IMG/VR virus record: IMGVR_UViG_3300012985_000006
Span: 1-64,000 of that record
DNA from: a virus
Direction: 5' to 3' (one strand)
DNA length: 64,000 nt
The translations under genes and the position numbers were made by a program. The notes under the pieces are model-generated. The model was not told where the DNA came from, did no database searches, and saw only the letters and a list, made by a program, of their open reading frames with translations. Of the stretch, positions 1 through 9,100 are shown piece by piece (the stretch's first letter is position 1; each line of letters starts with the position of its first letter).

Positions 1-1895
1 ATCTGGCAGTAGATGTCGAGGGCCGTGTCGAAGGAGAAGGCGAAACGTTCCACTACTGTGCGTTCTCTCAAGCCCTGCACCCATACATCGACCTTACCCC
101 CAATGTGCTTGTGCCGTACCTCGTCATAATCTCGCATCATCAGAGGGTCGCCTGATTTGACGATCTTGTTTTTGACGATACCAATCTGTGCTGCGGCAGT
201 GGCGGTGTATCCTCCCTCGGTTCCAGTATCAACCGACACGAAACCCAACATTGCTCTGGCGGCCAGGTCGGCATTGCTTTCCCGATCGGTACCGAAGACT
301 GTCGCTTCAGTATTGGTTACCTGCATACCCCCTACAGAGGAGGACACATTTGTGATTTCTCCCGCGGGACGGTTACCCTCATCACCAATCGTTTCAGCCG
401 TGATGTCTACCGTTATCTCATAGCGCCTCGTGCTAAAGTTGTAGAAGGCGTCCGCTTGAGCGGCAGGTAGGGTGTAGGTGCCTCCCACCAAATAGCGGAT
501 GGAAGGGATGCCGTTCGCAGCATCAGCATCAGTTGAAACGATAGTCCCAGATGCGATATTGACGTCAAGGATCGGCTTGATGGTAGTATAGAAGACCACT
601 TGACCGACAGCAGGTCGCCCTGGCAACCTGGGCTTCATGAAATTGTTGGCCAGCTTGTCGAACTGAGTGTCGATCAGCTGTTGAACTGAAGTATCGGTCT
701 GAAGACCTAGAGCGGATCTCAGAGCCTGCTTGTAGTGACTGCCAGCTACTGGGTCTGACACCCCATCATTGTTGGTGTCGTCAATCTGCAAAAGAGTCAG
801 GAAGCTAGAGGATTTGTGGACAAAATCGATGATGAACCAGATTCGATCTGCTTCGCTGGCGAACGGATTGATCGACACATCTCTAGTGGTAGACCCTGGG
901 ATCAAGGAAATGAGGGAATCAGCCGCCTGTACGGCACCCACGTAGTCAAGTAGGATTTGGAATTGTGTTCTACCCGGCAGATCTTTGATCGAGGTGTCGA
1001 TGATCAGCGGGGTACCAAGGATCTCTTGGCTGTAAGGAGTCTCCAACTCTTGATCCAGACTGGAATCATAGAAAACTCCAGTTACAACGTAATAGAGCGG
1101 AGCTGTTGAATCGACATCGATGAATTGGTCTGCATTCGGGCCAGATGAACGAACGTGATTCAGGTAAATGAACTGTACGAGACTACGACTCTGAACCGAA
1201 CTAACGAACTTAAGATCCCCCGTAAAGCCGAAGGTGTCGGTAGTTTTTGTATAGATGGGGGTGGAATTTCCGTCGATGTCTTGGGTCGACACATTGACCG
1301 TCACCGACTTCTGTACAGGGAACACCACATTGGCGTCCGACACATCGATCAGATCTTCTTGATACTGAGTAGCCTGATTGGTAACGGGTGTGGTGTTGAT
1401 TTTGAAGTACCCTGTCGTACCGCCAGGACTGGAAGAAGCGTAGAAGTTGAAGCCTATGAACTGAAATTCTCCGCTAGTCGATACTGGGATGTTGGCCAAG
1501 ATATCGACAGAGTCTCGTTTACGGTTCACCCGAATGCCCGTTGGAATCAGGGCGTCCACACCACTGATTTGAGTGACTCTCGTGATAGAAGCCAACGAGA
1601 CAGGGCTCACCCCACCCACGATATCGATGGCTCGAATGGCGACGGTGTTTAGCCCCAAATCTAGCGGCAAACCGTCAGGATAAGAAGCTGGATTGGGGAT
1701 CGTGAAGACAGAGCCATTCAGGCCAACCAAACTGGAATCAGAGACGAAGGCTGCCCCGTTGATTGAGACCTGAATATCAACCGTGTTGATGTCCACCGTA
1801 CCAGTGATGGTGATGAACTCCAGATTGGTAGTCAGGACCAAGTTCTGAGTAAACCCAACCCCATCGCGTAGGGCTATTTGTGGTGCTGTTGCCAT
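1..1895 (-). CDS. Baseplate J-like wedge protein (gp6/gp47 type), 3' part off the window
   Basis: The reading frame starts at ATG 1895 and stays open to base 1, giving the first 631 residues; the C terminus is outside the window. The first ~110 residues look like an Ig-type beta domain (a run of short strands ending in a TVAIRAID segment). Around residues 500-555 the sequence has the signature of the baseplate J family: GDEGNRPAGEI, then GGMQVTN, then DRESNADLAARAM followed by a TGTEGGY turn. Proteins of this family (P2 gpJ, Mu gp47, T4 gp6) form the baseplate wedge that joins the hub to the tail fibres and switches on contraction. It begins 2 bases after the gp25-like gene stops; W-then-J is the usual order in contractile tails. 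The SD is weak (GGCGGA inside the end of the upstream gene), so translation is probably coupled. The family call is from recognised motifs, not a search. Confidence 0.85.
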   Translation of the reverse strand, partial: MATAPQIALRDGVGFTQNLVLTTNLEFITITGTVDINTVDIQVSINGAAFVSDSSLVGLNGSVFTIPNPASYPDGLPLDLGLNTVAIRAIDIVGGVSPVSLASITRVTQISGVDALIPTGIRVNRKRDSVDILANIPVSTSGEFQFIGFNFYASSSPGGTTGYFKINTTPVTNQATQYQEDLIDVSDANVVFPVQKSVTVNVSTQDIDGNSTPIYTKTTDTFGFTGDLKFVSSVQSRSLVQFIYLNHVRSSGPNADQFIDVDSTAPLYYVVTGVFYDSSLDQELETPYSQEILGTPLIIDTSIKDLPGRTQFQILLDYVGAVQAADSLISLIPGSTTRDVSINPFASEADRIWFIIDFVHKSSSFLTLLQIDDTNNDGVSDPVAGSHYKQALRSALGLQTDTSVQQLIDTQFDKLANNFMKPRLPGRPAVGQVVFYTTIKPILDVNIASGTIVSTDADAANGIPSIRYLVGGTYTLPAAQADAFYNFSTRRYEITVDITAETIGDEGNRPAGEITNVSSSVGGMQVTNTEATVFGTDRESNADLAARAMLGFVSVDTGTEGGYTATAAAQIGIVKNKIVKSGDPLMMRDYDEVRHKHIGGKVDVWVQGLRERTVVERFAFSFDTALDIYCQ

Positions 1896-1897
1896 AG

Positions 1898-3046
1898 TTA
1901 TCCGCCGAATAGCTTGTTGTTAGGGATGGGTTGCTGAAACATTTCCGCCTGCTGAGAGGAACCCAACAGATTTACAGGACCTGGGACACGAATCCCACGA
2001 TCGATCTGAATCGGTTTACTGGAGCGACTCTGAATGGTAGCATTGAGAAAGACGATCGTCTCATCTTGCTCACTAGGCTGAAGAATGACCTCCAAGATAC
2101 GGAAAGGGTACTCCTCATCTGTCACTACCTGTCCGACCTTCTCTTCTTGCTCACGCTTGATCTGTTGCCAGCGTTGAAAAGCGTTGTAGACCTCTGACAA
2201 GATCAGATTTTGAGTCACCCCACCCGACGCCAATTTGGTACCTATTGAATTGACGATGTTGGTCCCATACAAGGGGAAAAACGGGTTAGATCCTTGGATG
2301 GTGTAGGTAGCTTTGAGCATCTCCTGGATCAGAAGAGTCTCATTCTCAGCCTTGACGATTTTACCTCGGCCATCATAGGACCAGTCGTTCTCCACTCCCA
2401 ATCCACCACATCGACGGCATTCTTCTCGGACGGTTGTGTAGTCGATTTCTACGTAATCGCTGTAACCCTTCAAAGGTTCGTCGAAAACGATCAGCCTGGT
2501 AGGCCGGTCGCTCAAGGTGTTGGGATCGTTAATTAGCGACCAGCCAGGAGTAGTGGTTCGACCAATCCACCCCCTGTTGGTCGCATAACCCAACGTGGCG
2601 GCTGCTGTGCTGCCCGCAGTATTGATGAAAATCTTACTGCTAGGACCTTGAGAAGCCGTCACCAGGCGAAGCTGATTCTTAGGGGTAACCGTAAAGGAGG
2701 CGCCCCTAATCTGACGGTTTACCACATTAACGATCTGAGTGACCGAGAGTTTGTTTCCAGAAGGGATCGATACCGTCTGATCCTGCAAGTCATCAATGCG
2801 AATCACCAATTGATCATTAACCCCTCCCTGGATCGTAAAGGGACTAGACTTCAAGGTAGTGGATTGGGCAGGGAGATAGACCCCTTGCGAAGGGATCAGG
2901 TCTAGACCGTTGGAACGGACTTTGACCGATACCGCCGCCGCAATTGGACGTAATGGGCGTACAGTTCTGCGATCAGGATTTAGATACAGGGCCTCTTCAC
3001 GGACCATGTGTGGGCAAATTTTGTCGATACGGCGATCATAACTCAT
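1898..3046 (-). CDS. Probable gp25-like baseplate wedge protein with extra beta module
   Basis: 382 aa, ATG start with SD AGGAGG nine bases upstream and an ATGA overlap with the gene before it. Residues ~65-160 form a beta module opening with SPFTIQGGVNDQLVIRI and closing with a TLGYAT segment; it resembles flagellar hook-IN-type modules and recurs in the sheath protein of this window. A CxxC pair (ECRRCGGLG, about residues 211-215) follows. The C-terminal third (LLIQEML, then NPFFPLYGTNIVNSIG, then EYPFRILEVIL) resembles T4 gp25/P2 W-type wedge proteins, which form the inner wedge core. Its position directly before the J-like gene supports this. The gp25 assignment is inference from motif shape and order; the extra N-terminal half makes it much longer than the usual 110-140 residues. 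Confidence 0.6.
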   Translation of the reverse strand: MSYDRRIDKICPHMVREEALYLNPDRRTVRPLRPIAAAVSVKVRSNGLDLIPSQGVYLPAQSTTLKSSPFTIQGGVNDQLVIRIDDLQDQTVSIPSGNKLSVTQIVNVVNRQIRGASFTVTPKNQLRLVTASQGPSSKIFINTAGSTAAATLGYATNRGWIGRTTTPGWSLINDPNTLSDRPTRLIVFDEPLKGYSDYVEIDYTTVREECRRCGGLGVENDWSYDGRGKIVKAENETLLIQEMLKATYTIQGSNPFFPLYGTNIVNSIGTKLASGGVTQNLILSEVYNAFQRWQQIKREQEEKVGQVVTDEEYPFRILEVILQPSEQDETIVFLNATIQSRSSKPIQIDRGIRVPGPVNLLGSSQQAEMFQQPIPNNKLFGG

Positions 3047-3774
3047 GTCCCACTACCTCCTGGACCCACAAAGCCTGAATTCTGACGTTGTGCTGAAGTG
3101 GCCTGACCGTTCAACACGTCATAGCTGCTGAAGGGGGCGTAGACATTGAAACCAAATCGGTCTCCCCCATTGTCGTCAAAAACGGCTCGATAGTTCTGAT
3201 CGACCAAAAATTGGTTGATCTGAGAGGCGATGTACTCCAGGCTACCAACCACAGTGGCAGCTAGCTGAATGGTCTTGAGATTGGCTATCTCTAGCTGCAA
3301 TTGGTCTGAGTAGTCGACCGCTCGACGAATTTTACGTTCCAGATTGCCAAATCGAGCCTGTAGCGTACCATCAACCCAACTCTGAGCCTGGCGCATCAAC
3401 TCTGCGGTCGGGCTGTCTGACAACCCCTTGGCCCCAATCACCTCCCCATTGCTCATGTATTGGGGGCTGTCAACCTCAGTCCCACGAATCAAATAGATAG
3501 GGTCAGTTCGAAGTCTCACCCTCAAGTCTACGAAGGGGTTGCCTCCCAGTACCTCGTAGGCCTGAAGGAGTTTTCCCAAGTAGGAAGCAGGTGGGTCGGC
3601 TGAGAAGCCCTGAGGAACGCCATTACTGTAACGAAACGTAATGGTTCCGATCCTATCTGCCTCGGCCTGAAGGTGTAGGATTCGTTCATTGGCTAACCCA
3701 ACCTGAGATCTTGCAAAAGCAAGAAAGCGCTCAAATTGACTGCGGTTGAATGTGCCTAGGAACTCGAAACTCAT
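3043..3774 (-). CDS. Conserved baseplate-region protein, function unknown
   Basis: 243 aa, ATG at 3774 with SD GAGGA. I do not recognise the family. The protein is mixed alpha/beta: helical segments at residues 10-40 and 125-185 (the second containing ERKIRRAVDYSDQLQLEI), a middle part with strands (ITFRYSNGVPQGF, DPIYLIRG), and a Gly/Ser-rich C-terminal tail ending GGSGT. It lies between the 729-aa structural protein and the gp25-like gene, so it is probably part of the baseplate or its assembly. Its start region is covered by the long inverted repeat at 3778-3840, which could limit initiation independent of the upstream gene. Confidence 0.6.
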   Translation of the reverse strand: MSFEFLGTFNRSQFERFLAFARSQVGLANERILHLQAEADRIGTITFRYSNGVPQGFSADPPASYLGKLLQAYEVLGGNPFVDLRVRLRTDPIYLIRGTEVDSPQYMSNGEVIGAKGLSDSPTAELMRQAQSWVDGTLQARFGNLERKIRRAVDYSDQLQLEIANLKTIQLAATVVGSLEYIASQINQFLVDQNYRAVFDDNGGDRFGFNVYAPFSSYDVLNGQATSAQRQNSGFVGPGGSGT

Positions 3775-3777
3775 GAA

Positions 3778-3840
3778 GGTTTCCTCTACATCTTATTGAA
3801 GGCACCTAAGGCCCTTCAAAAGAGAAGTATGGAGGAAACC
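3778..3840 (-). promoter_or_regulatory. Inverted repeat that can mask the RBS of the 243-aa gene
   Basis: GGTTTCCTC at 3778-3786 pairs perfectly with GAGGAAACC at 3832-3840. A second perfect repeat, TTGAAGG (3796-3802) with CCTTCAA (3813-3819), lies inside. In the minus-strand RNA the SD (GAGGA) of the 243-aa gene forms one arm of the outer stem, so the fold would hide it. There is no run of U after the stem, so it is not a typical Rho-independent terminator. Confidence 0.55.
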
Positions 3841-3842
3841 CC

Positions 3843-6032
3843 TCACCCAAAGATTATCGAGAAAGCTGCCTTGAAAGCTGTGATGTCGGTGCCCACATAG
3901 GCTAACCCCACTCCAGCCGAATAGCCTCCAGGACCGCTTGGAGGCTTGGTCCCACCAGCCGTATCGATAGCATTGATCCACGATTGAGCCGAACCCGTCA
4001 GCTCAGGCACACTTAGCACGTAGGCCCCAATCTTCAATTGAGCGATAAAGTCAAGGATGTTGATCAAAAATTCAATGAACCGCTCCAAAGCAGCTATCTT
4101 TCGCTCCAATTGATCGATATAGGCCTTGATTTCAGCCATCACACCACTGAAAGCGTCCAACAAGGCCTGGATCTTATCCAACATGTCGTAGATGATCTGA
4201 CCAGACCAGGGAATGATGTCCCTCAAAGGTACAACCGAGATCCAATCCACTGGAGAACCGCCCAAAGAGTAGACTTTGACGTACTCTATCCCTGCCAAGA
4301 CATTTAGGCGTAGACTGGTATCTCGGTAGCCAAAAGCAAACGTCTGTGCCCCTCTAACCGTCACCTCACCATCTTCATCCAACTTGGTGAAGGCCTGCAC
4401 TACTTTTTCAAGAGTGTCGGCCCCAGTGAGCTCATATTGGGTATCAATCCCCCCTGCAGGTAATCCTCCCTGCATCAAGTTACGGAAGCCATTCAAGGCG
4501 TCCTCACCCGCTTGAAGCATTGCTGAAGCGATCGATTCTGCCAATTTGGCAGATTGTCGACGAAGGGTGGTGCTCTGCCACGGTAATCTTGGGCTCAACC
4601 CTGTGATAGGGTCTGGCTTAAATGCTTCCGCAATTGTCGTATGCCCCAGCAGTCTGCCCACAATGGGAAACGCCTCATAGGCTGCCATCTGAGCTGCCAG
4701 ACTAGTAAGAGAGCCCCTCCCCACCTGAATGGGGGAAGTTGAACCAGTAGGACCTCCGTCCGGACCAAAAGTAGCGGCGCTGTCGACCTGGAGCTGGAAG
4801 TCCAATGAGAAAGCGGTTTGAATCAGATGGTTCAAATCCCCCAAAATATCGAAAGTCTTAGGATTGATCGAGATAGGGACCGTCGCCGAAAGAACCCCCG
4901 ACGGTTTCCCCATGATGACCGATTCGTTGGGGATTGAGGAAGGCCAGTGCATCACTCTACTGTCAGACTCAATACTGAAGTCCAGCTGCTTGTAGGTTGT
5001 TGGGAACACAAGCTGATCCCCCGCCTTTTTCAAGTCCCCACTAAAGGCACGCACACGGTAGTAATATGTAGTACCTGGAACTACATCTAGGTCGACGTAG
5101 TGAATCACACCCAATTGACTTAGAAGAAGTTGGATGGCAGTCGAATCCAGGAAGATGTATTGCTGGAATTTGACCACTGGCTCACCGTACTCATCCCTCA
5201 ACGTTTGGCGACGTAGAACGGGCTCTGATGACTGATCGATGTTTGTGTAGGTGGAGTTATTGAATTCCACCGTACCACAAGCTGTTGAATCCCCCATCGC
5301 ACTCAGATCGATCTTTTGGGCCGCTGGGTTGACAACCGACTTTTCGATCAAGTAGTTGGGAGGTACGAACTCCTTCGCCATCTTGGTCACGATATCGGAA
5401 TAGCCTGGATCAGGGGTCTCGGTGGAAGAAGGGAGACTCCACTGCAATCCTAAACCATTAACCGCTTCACCACCGAAGATGGAGGCCACTCGAAGGATTG
5501 GGTCTCCTTTTGAATTGGTGGGGAGTAACTTGAAGTTGACTGGAGCTTCGTATCGTGGCGACGTGAATTCTTTACCAAAGAATCTGAGAAGTTGCTTGAC
5601 TCGGGCGATCAGAGCGTAGGGTGAAGAAGCGTCCACCACCAGAAGAACGAAACCACTTTGGGTGGATCCCACTCTTGGCTGAGGACGGTTGAAGTCCTTG
5701 GAATCGTACAGGCTTGCCTTAAATCGCTCTGTGAATGCTTTGAAGCCTCCCACATTACGATCGAATCCAGGATCGGTCGTTGGGTCGGGTACATCAAAGT
5801 AGGCAAAGATGCCCGACACTTTGAGGGATAGGAACAGTTCTTCAATCAGTCGAATCAGGGCTTCGACCAAAGCTTTGATGGGATTGCCGAAGTCGATGAG
5901 GAAGGTCTTGATGGTGTCTAGGATGGCTTTCAGCACGTCAAGAAACACCAGCAACGTCTCAAGGACGTTCCGTACAGGCTCAATCAGATCTTCGCCTGGT
6001 ACTTGTATTTCAAATGACTGCCAGTTCGCCAT
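3843..6032 (-). CDS. Large virion structural protein of the baseplate region
   Basis: 729 aa, ATG at 6032 with SD GGGAG eight bases upstream. Family not recognised. The N terminus (residues ~15-75) holds long hydrophobic amphipathic helices (VRNVLETLLVFLDVLKAIL, then LVEALIRLIEELF), and a similar helical block lies near residues 590-670 (DMLDKIQALLDAF, LERFIEFLINILDFI). Between them is a beta-rich body with a fibronectin-III-like stretch, VVPGTTYYYRVRAFSGD, near residue 310. Paired helical segments around a beta body suggest a trimeric or ring-forming structural part rather than an enzyme. It lies between the 1960-aa modular protein and the wedge genes, so a baseplate role is likely. No catalytic motif was seen. 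Confidence 0.7.
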   Translation of the reverse strand: MANWQSFEIQVPGEDLIEPVRNVLETLLVFLDVLKAILDTIKTFLIDFGNPIKALVEALIRLIEELFLSLKVSGIFAYFDVPDPTTDPGFDRNVGGFKAFTERFKASLYDSKDFNRPQPRVGSTQSGFVLLVVDASSPYALIARVKQLLRFFGKEFTSPRYEAPVNFKLLPTNSKGDPILRVASIFGGEAVNGLGLQWSLPSSTETPDPGYSDIVTKMAKEFVPPNYLIEKSVVNPAAQKIDLSAMGDSTACGTVEFNNSTYTNIDQSSEPVLRRQTLRDEYGEPVVKFQQYIFLDSTAIQLLLSQLGVIHYVDLDVVPGTTYYYRVRAFSGDLKKAGDQLVFPTTYKQLDFSIESDSRVMHWPSSIPNESVIMGKPSGVLSATVPISINPKTFDILGDLNHLIQTAFSLDFQLQVDSAATFGPDGGPTGSTSPIQVGRGSLTSLAAQMAAYEAFPIVGRLLGHTTIAEAFKPDPITGLSPRLPWQSTTLRRQSAKLAESIASAMLQAGEDALNGFRNLMQGGLPAGGIDTQYELTGADTLEKVVQAFTKLDEDGEVTVRGAQTFAFGYRDTSLRLNVLAGIEYVKVYSLGGSPVDWISVVPLRDIIPWSGQIIYDMLDKIQALLDAFSGVMAEIKAYIDQLERKIAALERFIEFLINILDFIAQLKIGAYVLSVPELTGSAQSWINAIDTAGGTKPPSGPGGYSAGVGLAYVGTDITAFKAAFSIIFG

Positions 6033-6035
6033 ACA

Positions 6036-6170
6036 TCAGCTCCCGTATTGCAACTTCCTCAACTTTTTCCTAGTGGCTTCCAACTCCGCTTTAGCGGCAT
6101 CCAACGACAATTTGACAACCTCTGTCATCCGATCGTGGATTCCCAGTTTCTCTCGATAGTCCCATTTCAA
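6036..6170 (-). CDS. Small helical protein, probable TTG start overlapping the previous stop
   Basis: 44 aa. TTG at 6168-6170 overlaps the TGA of the 1960-aa gene (6167-6169) as TTGA, a typical coupling junction. The same frame is open up to an ATG at 6296, but those 42 extra residues read antitypically (Asp/Gln/Ser-rich) and lie entirely inside the end of the upstream gene in another frame, so I reject the long form. An ATG at 6128 is a second choice. The product is a basic amphipathic helix (VVKLSLDAAKAELEATRKKL) ending in KLQYGS. No function is recognised; it could be a small baseplate adaptor. The SD is poor. Confidence 0.4.
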   Translation of the reverse strand: MKWDYREKLGIHDRMTEVVKLSLDAAKAELEATRKKLRKLQYGS

Positions 6171-9100
6171 TTCTGGACCGACAGAAGCTTGGTCAGCTGG
6201 TTCAGCACATCCGCCTGTTGCTTGATCCGATTGGCTTTGGCCAGACTTTTTTTGACCAATATCCCGTTCGTCAGATTGATCCTCGTGTCGATCCATGTGA
6301 ACCTCCTATCGTAAAGTCTATCACCAGATGACAATTCTGCCTCCAAAGAAGCGACATATCCGGTAGGCGCGGAAAGAGCGGCACTTCTGGCTGATACGAT
6401 CGTCTCTCTGGAGTTCAGATCTTCAGTGGTGGTCCTGACCGCGAACGCTCCCGCATCCCCTGTGACGGCAACCTGCGTCGAAATGAGGCTCAAGAAGGGG
6501 GCGATGGTTGGGTAGAAAGTCTCTGCCGCCAAAGCGGTAGTCAGGATGGCCTGCAACGGTTCAGCCGTCAAACCCACCGTTGACACGATCTTGTAGCTGA
6601 TGCCGGTGCTGTTGACCGGAAACGTACCTTCGATCAATAGGGACGTCTGGCTCAGCACCTGCTGAATCTTGTACACCCCAGCGTTGGTACCGTTCCGAAT
6701 GAAAAGAAGGTGTGAGGTCGTCACTCCAGAGGTAACGAAGGTGTGTCCCACAGAAGTAAAGGTAGAGGTTGAAGAGGCCCCATTCGTATCTGAGATCAGA
6801 GTGGTGGTAGCGGTGTTGAAGAAAGCGTCAATCGAGGTCACCTGATTGGCGACAATCGGGCCTTCCCCCGTCACAGCCGGAATCAGACTGGCGGTCACAA
6901 GATCGTTCACCGCCCCACCAAAGGTCTCAAGAGCAGTGGCTAGACGATAGTTTTGACTAGCATTGGTGCTTGGGAATGCTGTGACGGTCAAAACATGTTG
7001 AGCCACACTCACTACTTGCCGGCGAAGTCCTACATGTGGCCCAGACGTAATGACGACTGTATGCCCAGGCACCACCCCAAAGACAAGGAAATCGACCGTA
7101 TTGTCGGTCAATGTAGTGGTGGTGAGGATAGCCCCTGTGCTGGCCACCAAGTCGTTCGAGATTGTGACACTAAATCCAAATCCACTGTCTACTGAAGCGA
7201 ATGGGGAATTGACCGTAATGGTGTTGCCAGTAACGCCAGTGATGCGGCGATATCCAGATAGAGCGTTCAATCCTGTACGGATCTCAACCAGTTCATGGAT
7301 CTTTGGAACAGGCAATGGCCAAGCCACCGAATTGGTGATAATCGTTCGGGTGGCGTCCAAACTGCCTGTGCCGGTAAAGCTAAAGGTGGTGACAGCTCGC
7401 AGCGTTCCCGTAGAAGTGTTGATGATCCCCAGCTCGGTTGTCAAGAAGCCTGCCGCCCCTCCCTCAGCACTCACGTTCGGGTTAAGGATTGGGAACTGTC
7501 TGTTGTGATCGTCATCCTCCGTCCCACCATCCAGGGCTGGAAATCGATCAGGGGTGGTGAGGGTGTTGAGCAGAGTGACTGTTGCATCCAGCACCTCTCC
7601 CCCACCAGAGTTCGGTGGTGATGGCTGTAGGACGGTCGGCACTGAAGGATCGTTCCAAGGAGCCGAAGGAGCCTGATAGGTGAGAAGGCCGTTTTCCAAA
7701 TCGATCCCTATGTCGATCCCCAGCCGATACTGTTTGAGGTAAGAAGTGTCGGCTGTTGACAAGCGGATGGTAGCTCCCACAGGGATGTTTACCCCCAAAG
7801 CAGAGGTGAGAGTGATACTGGTGGAGGTGGCAGATTGCACCGTCAAACCAGGACTGTCGGCCACCAAGATGGTGCCGTTCTGAGCTGTTATGGCGACCTG
7901 CATGCCTGCTACGAATGCTGGTCTCAACAGATCTGTGGAACCTAGCGCGGCGTCTACCTGCAGAACTGTTGAACTGGAGACAGCATACCCAGTCACAACT
8001 GCCCATGGGTAGCGTCTCTGAATCAATTCAGCCGTCTTCAGATTCTTTTGCCCCAAGTCTGCAATCGGATCTCCCGTCGACAAGCCTGAGGTCGGGACAG
8101 TCACCCCATAGAGTGCTCGCTTGGTAGGGTAGAAGCGACTGGTGGGGGCGGGCTTGTAGACTTCCTGATAGGTCCCTATTGAGGTCACGACAAAGGGCGG
8201 CCCCGACACCGAGTAGGGGGCAGGGCTGATCTTGAAACGATCGTCAATCTGGTTCGTGACCGAGGTGAATGTGTTTCTGGCAGGATTGTCTATGTTGCCG
8301 TCAAACAAGAATCGTCCATCATGATCCCCCACCACACGCCCATCCATCGACTGTAGGGCATCTTCAAGAGAGTTTACCGAATCGTTGTAATACTTGAGGG
8401 TTGGTCTGGCCACCAAGTCTTCGTTCGCCAGATGCCCTTCTTGGAAGAAGACCGACTCCCGCCCCTGCTCGAACAGTTTGGGGGAGGACGAATTCTCCAG
8501 AATGGGGCCGCCAGATGGGACACTCGATTGAGCTTCCGATTCATACTGTTGGGCCAATTCCCCACGAAAATTGGTGAAGGTCTCGACTCTCCAAAAGAAC
8601 GTATCAGGAGCGTAGGTGGTGTAGTCTGCCCTCAGAGTCTGATTGAGCAGGCCATTCTGCACTGATGGGACAATGTTGAACGTGTAGCTGGCCCGTAGTG
8701 AACGACCAGCCTCGATGATCCTATCTCCTGTATAGAAGATCCCGATCTCTTCATCAAGGCCCAAGGGTTGGGTGACCGTCACCGATCCAGAGGCGTCAAT
8801 CGTGTACTGGTCTGGACTAGACAGGATGATTCCCACCTGTCCCAGAACTTTGCGAAATACCGTGTAGCCTAGATCCAGTTCTGGGCTCTTTTGAGTCTGA
8901 ACCTTAACAGCAGGGGTAGATAGAATGGGGCGAACCGAACGCTTGAGCGTCACACCAGAGTATTGCCTTGCCCCATTGGCGATCATTACTACTGTCGTCT
9001 TGTTGGTAGCCTGATCATAGGTCGAGCCGGAAACGATATTCAGATCCAGGAAAGTGCTATTGTCGGTAAACAGCACAGCCGTTCCAGAGACGTACTGTTT

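Noticed and set aside
157-1652. Plus-strand open frames at the left edge
   Set aside because: They are complementary to the baseplate J-like gene, which runs on the minus strand through the whole interval without a stop.
6171-6296. Upstream extension of the 44-aa gene to ATG 6296
   Set aside because: The added residues are a frame-shifted shadow of the 1960-aa C terminus with unlikely composition.
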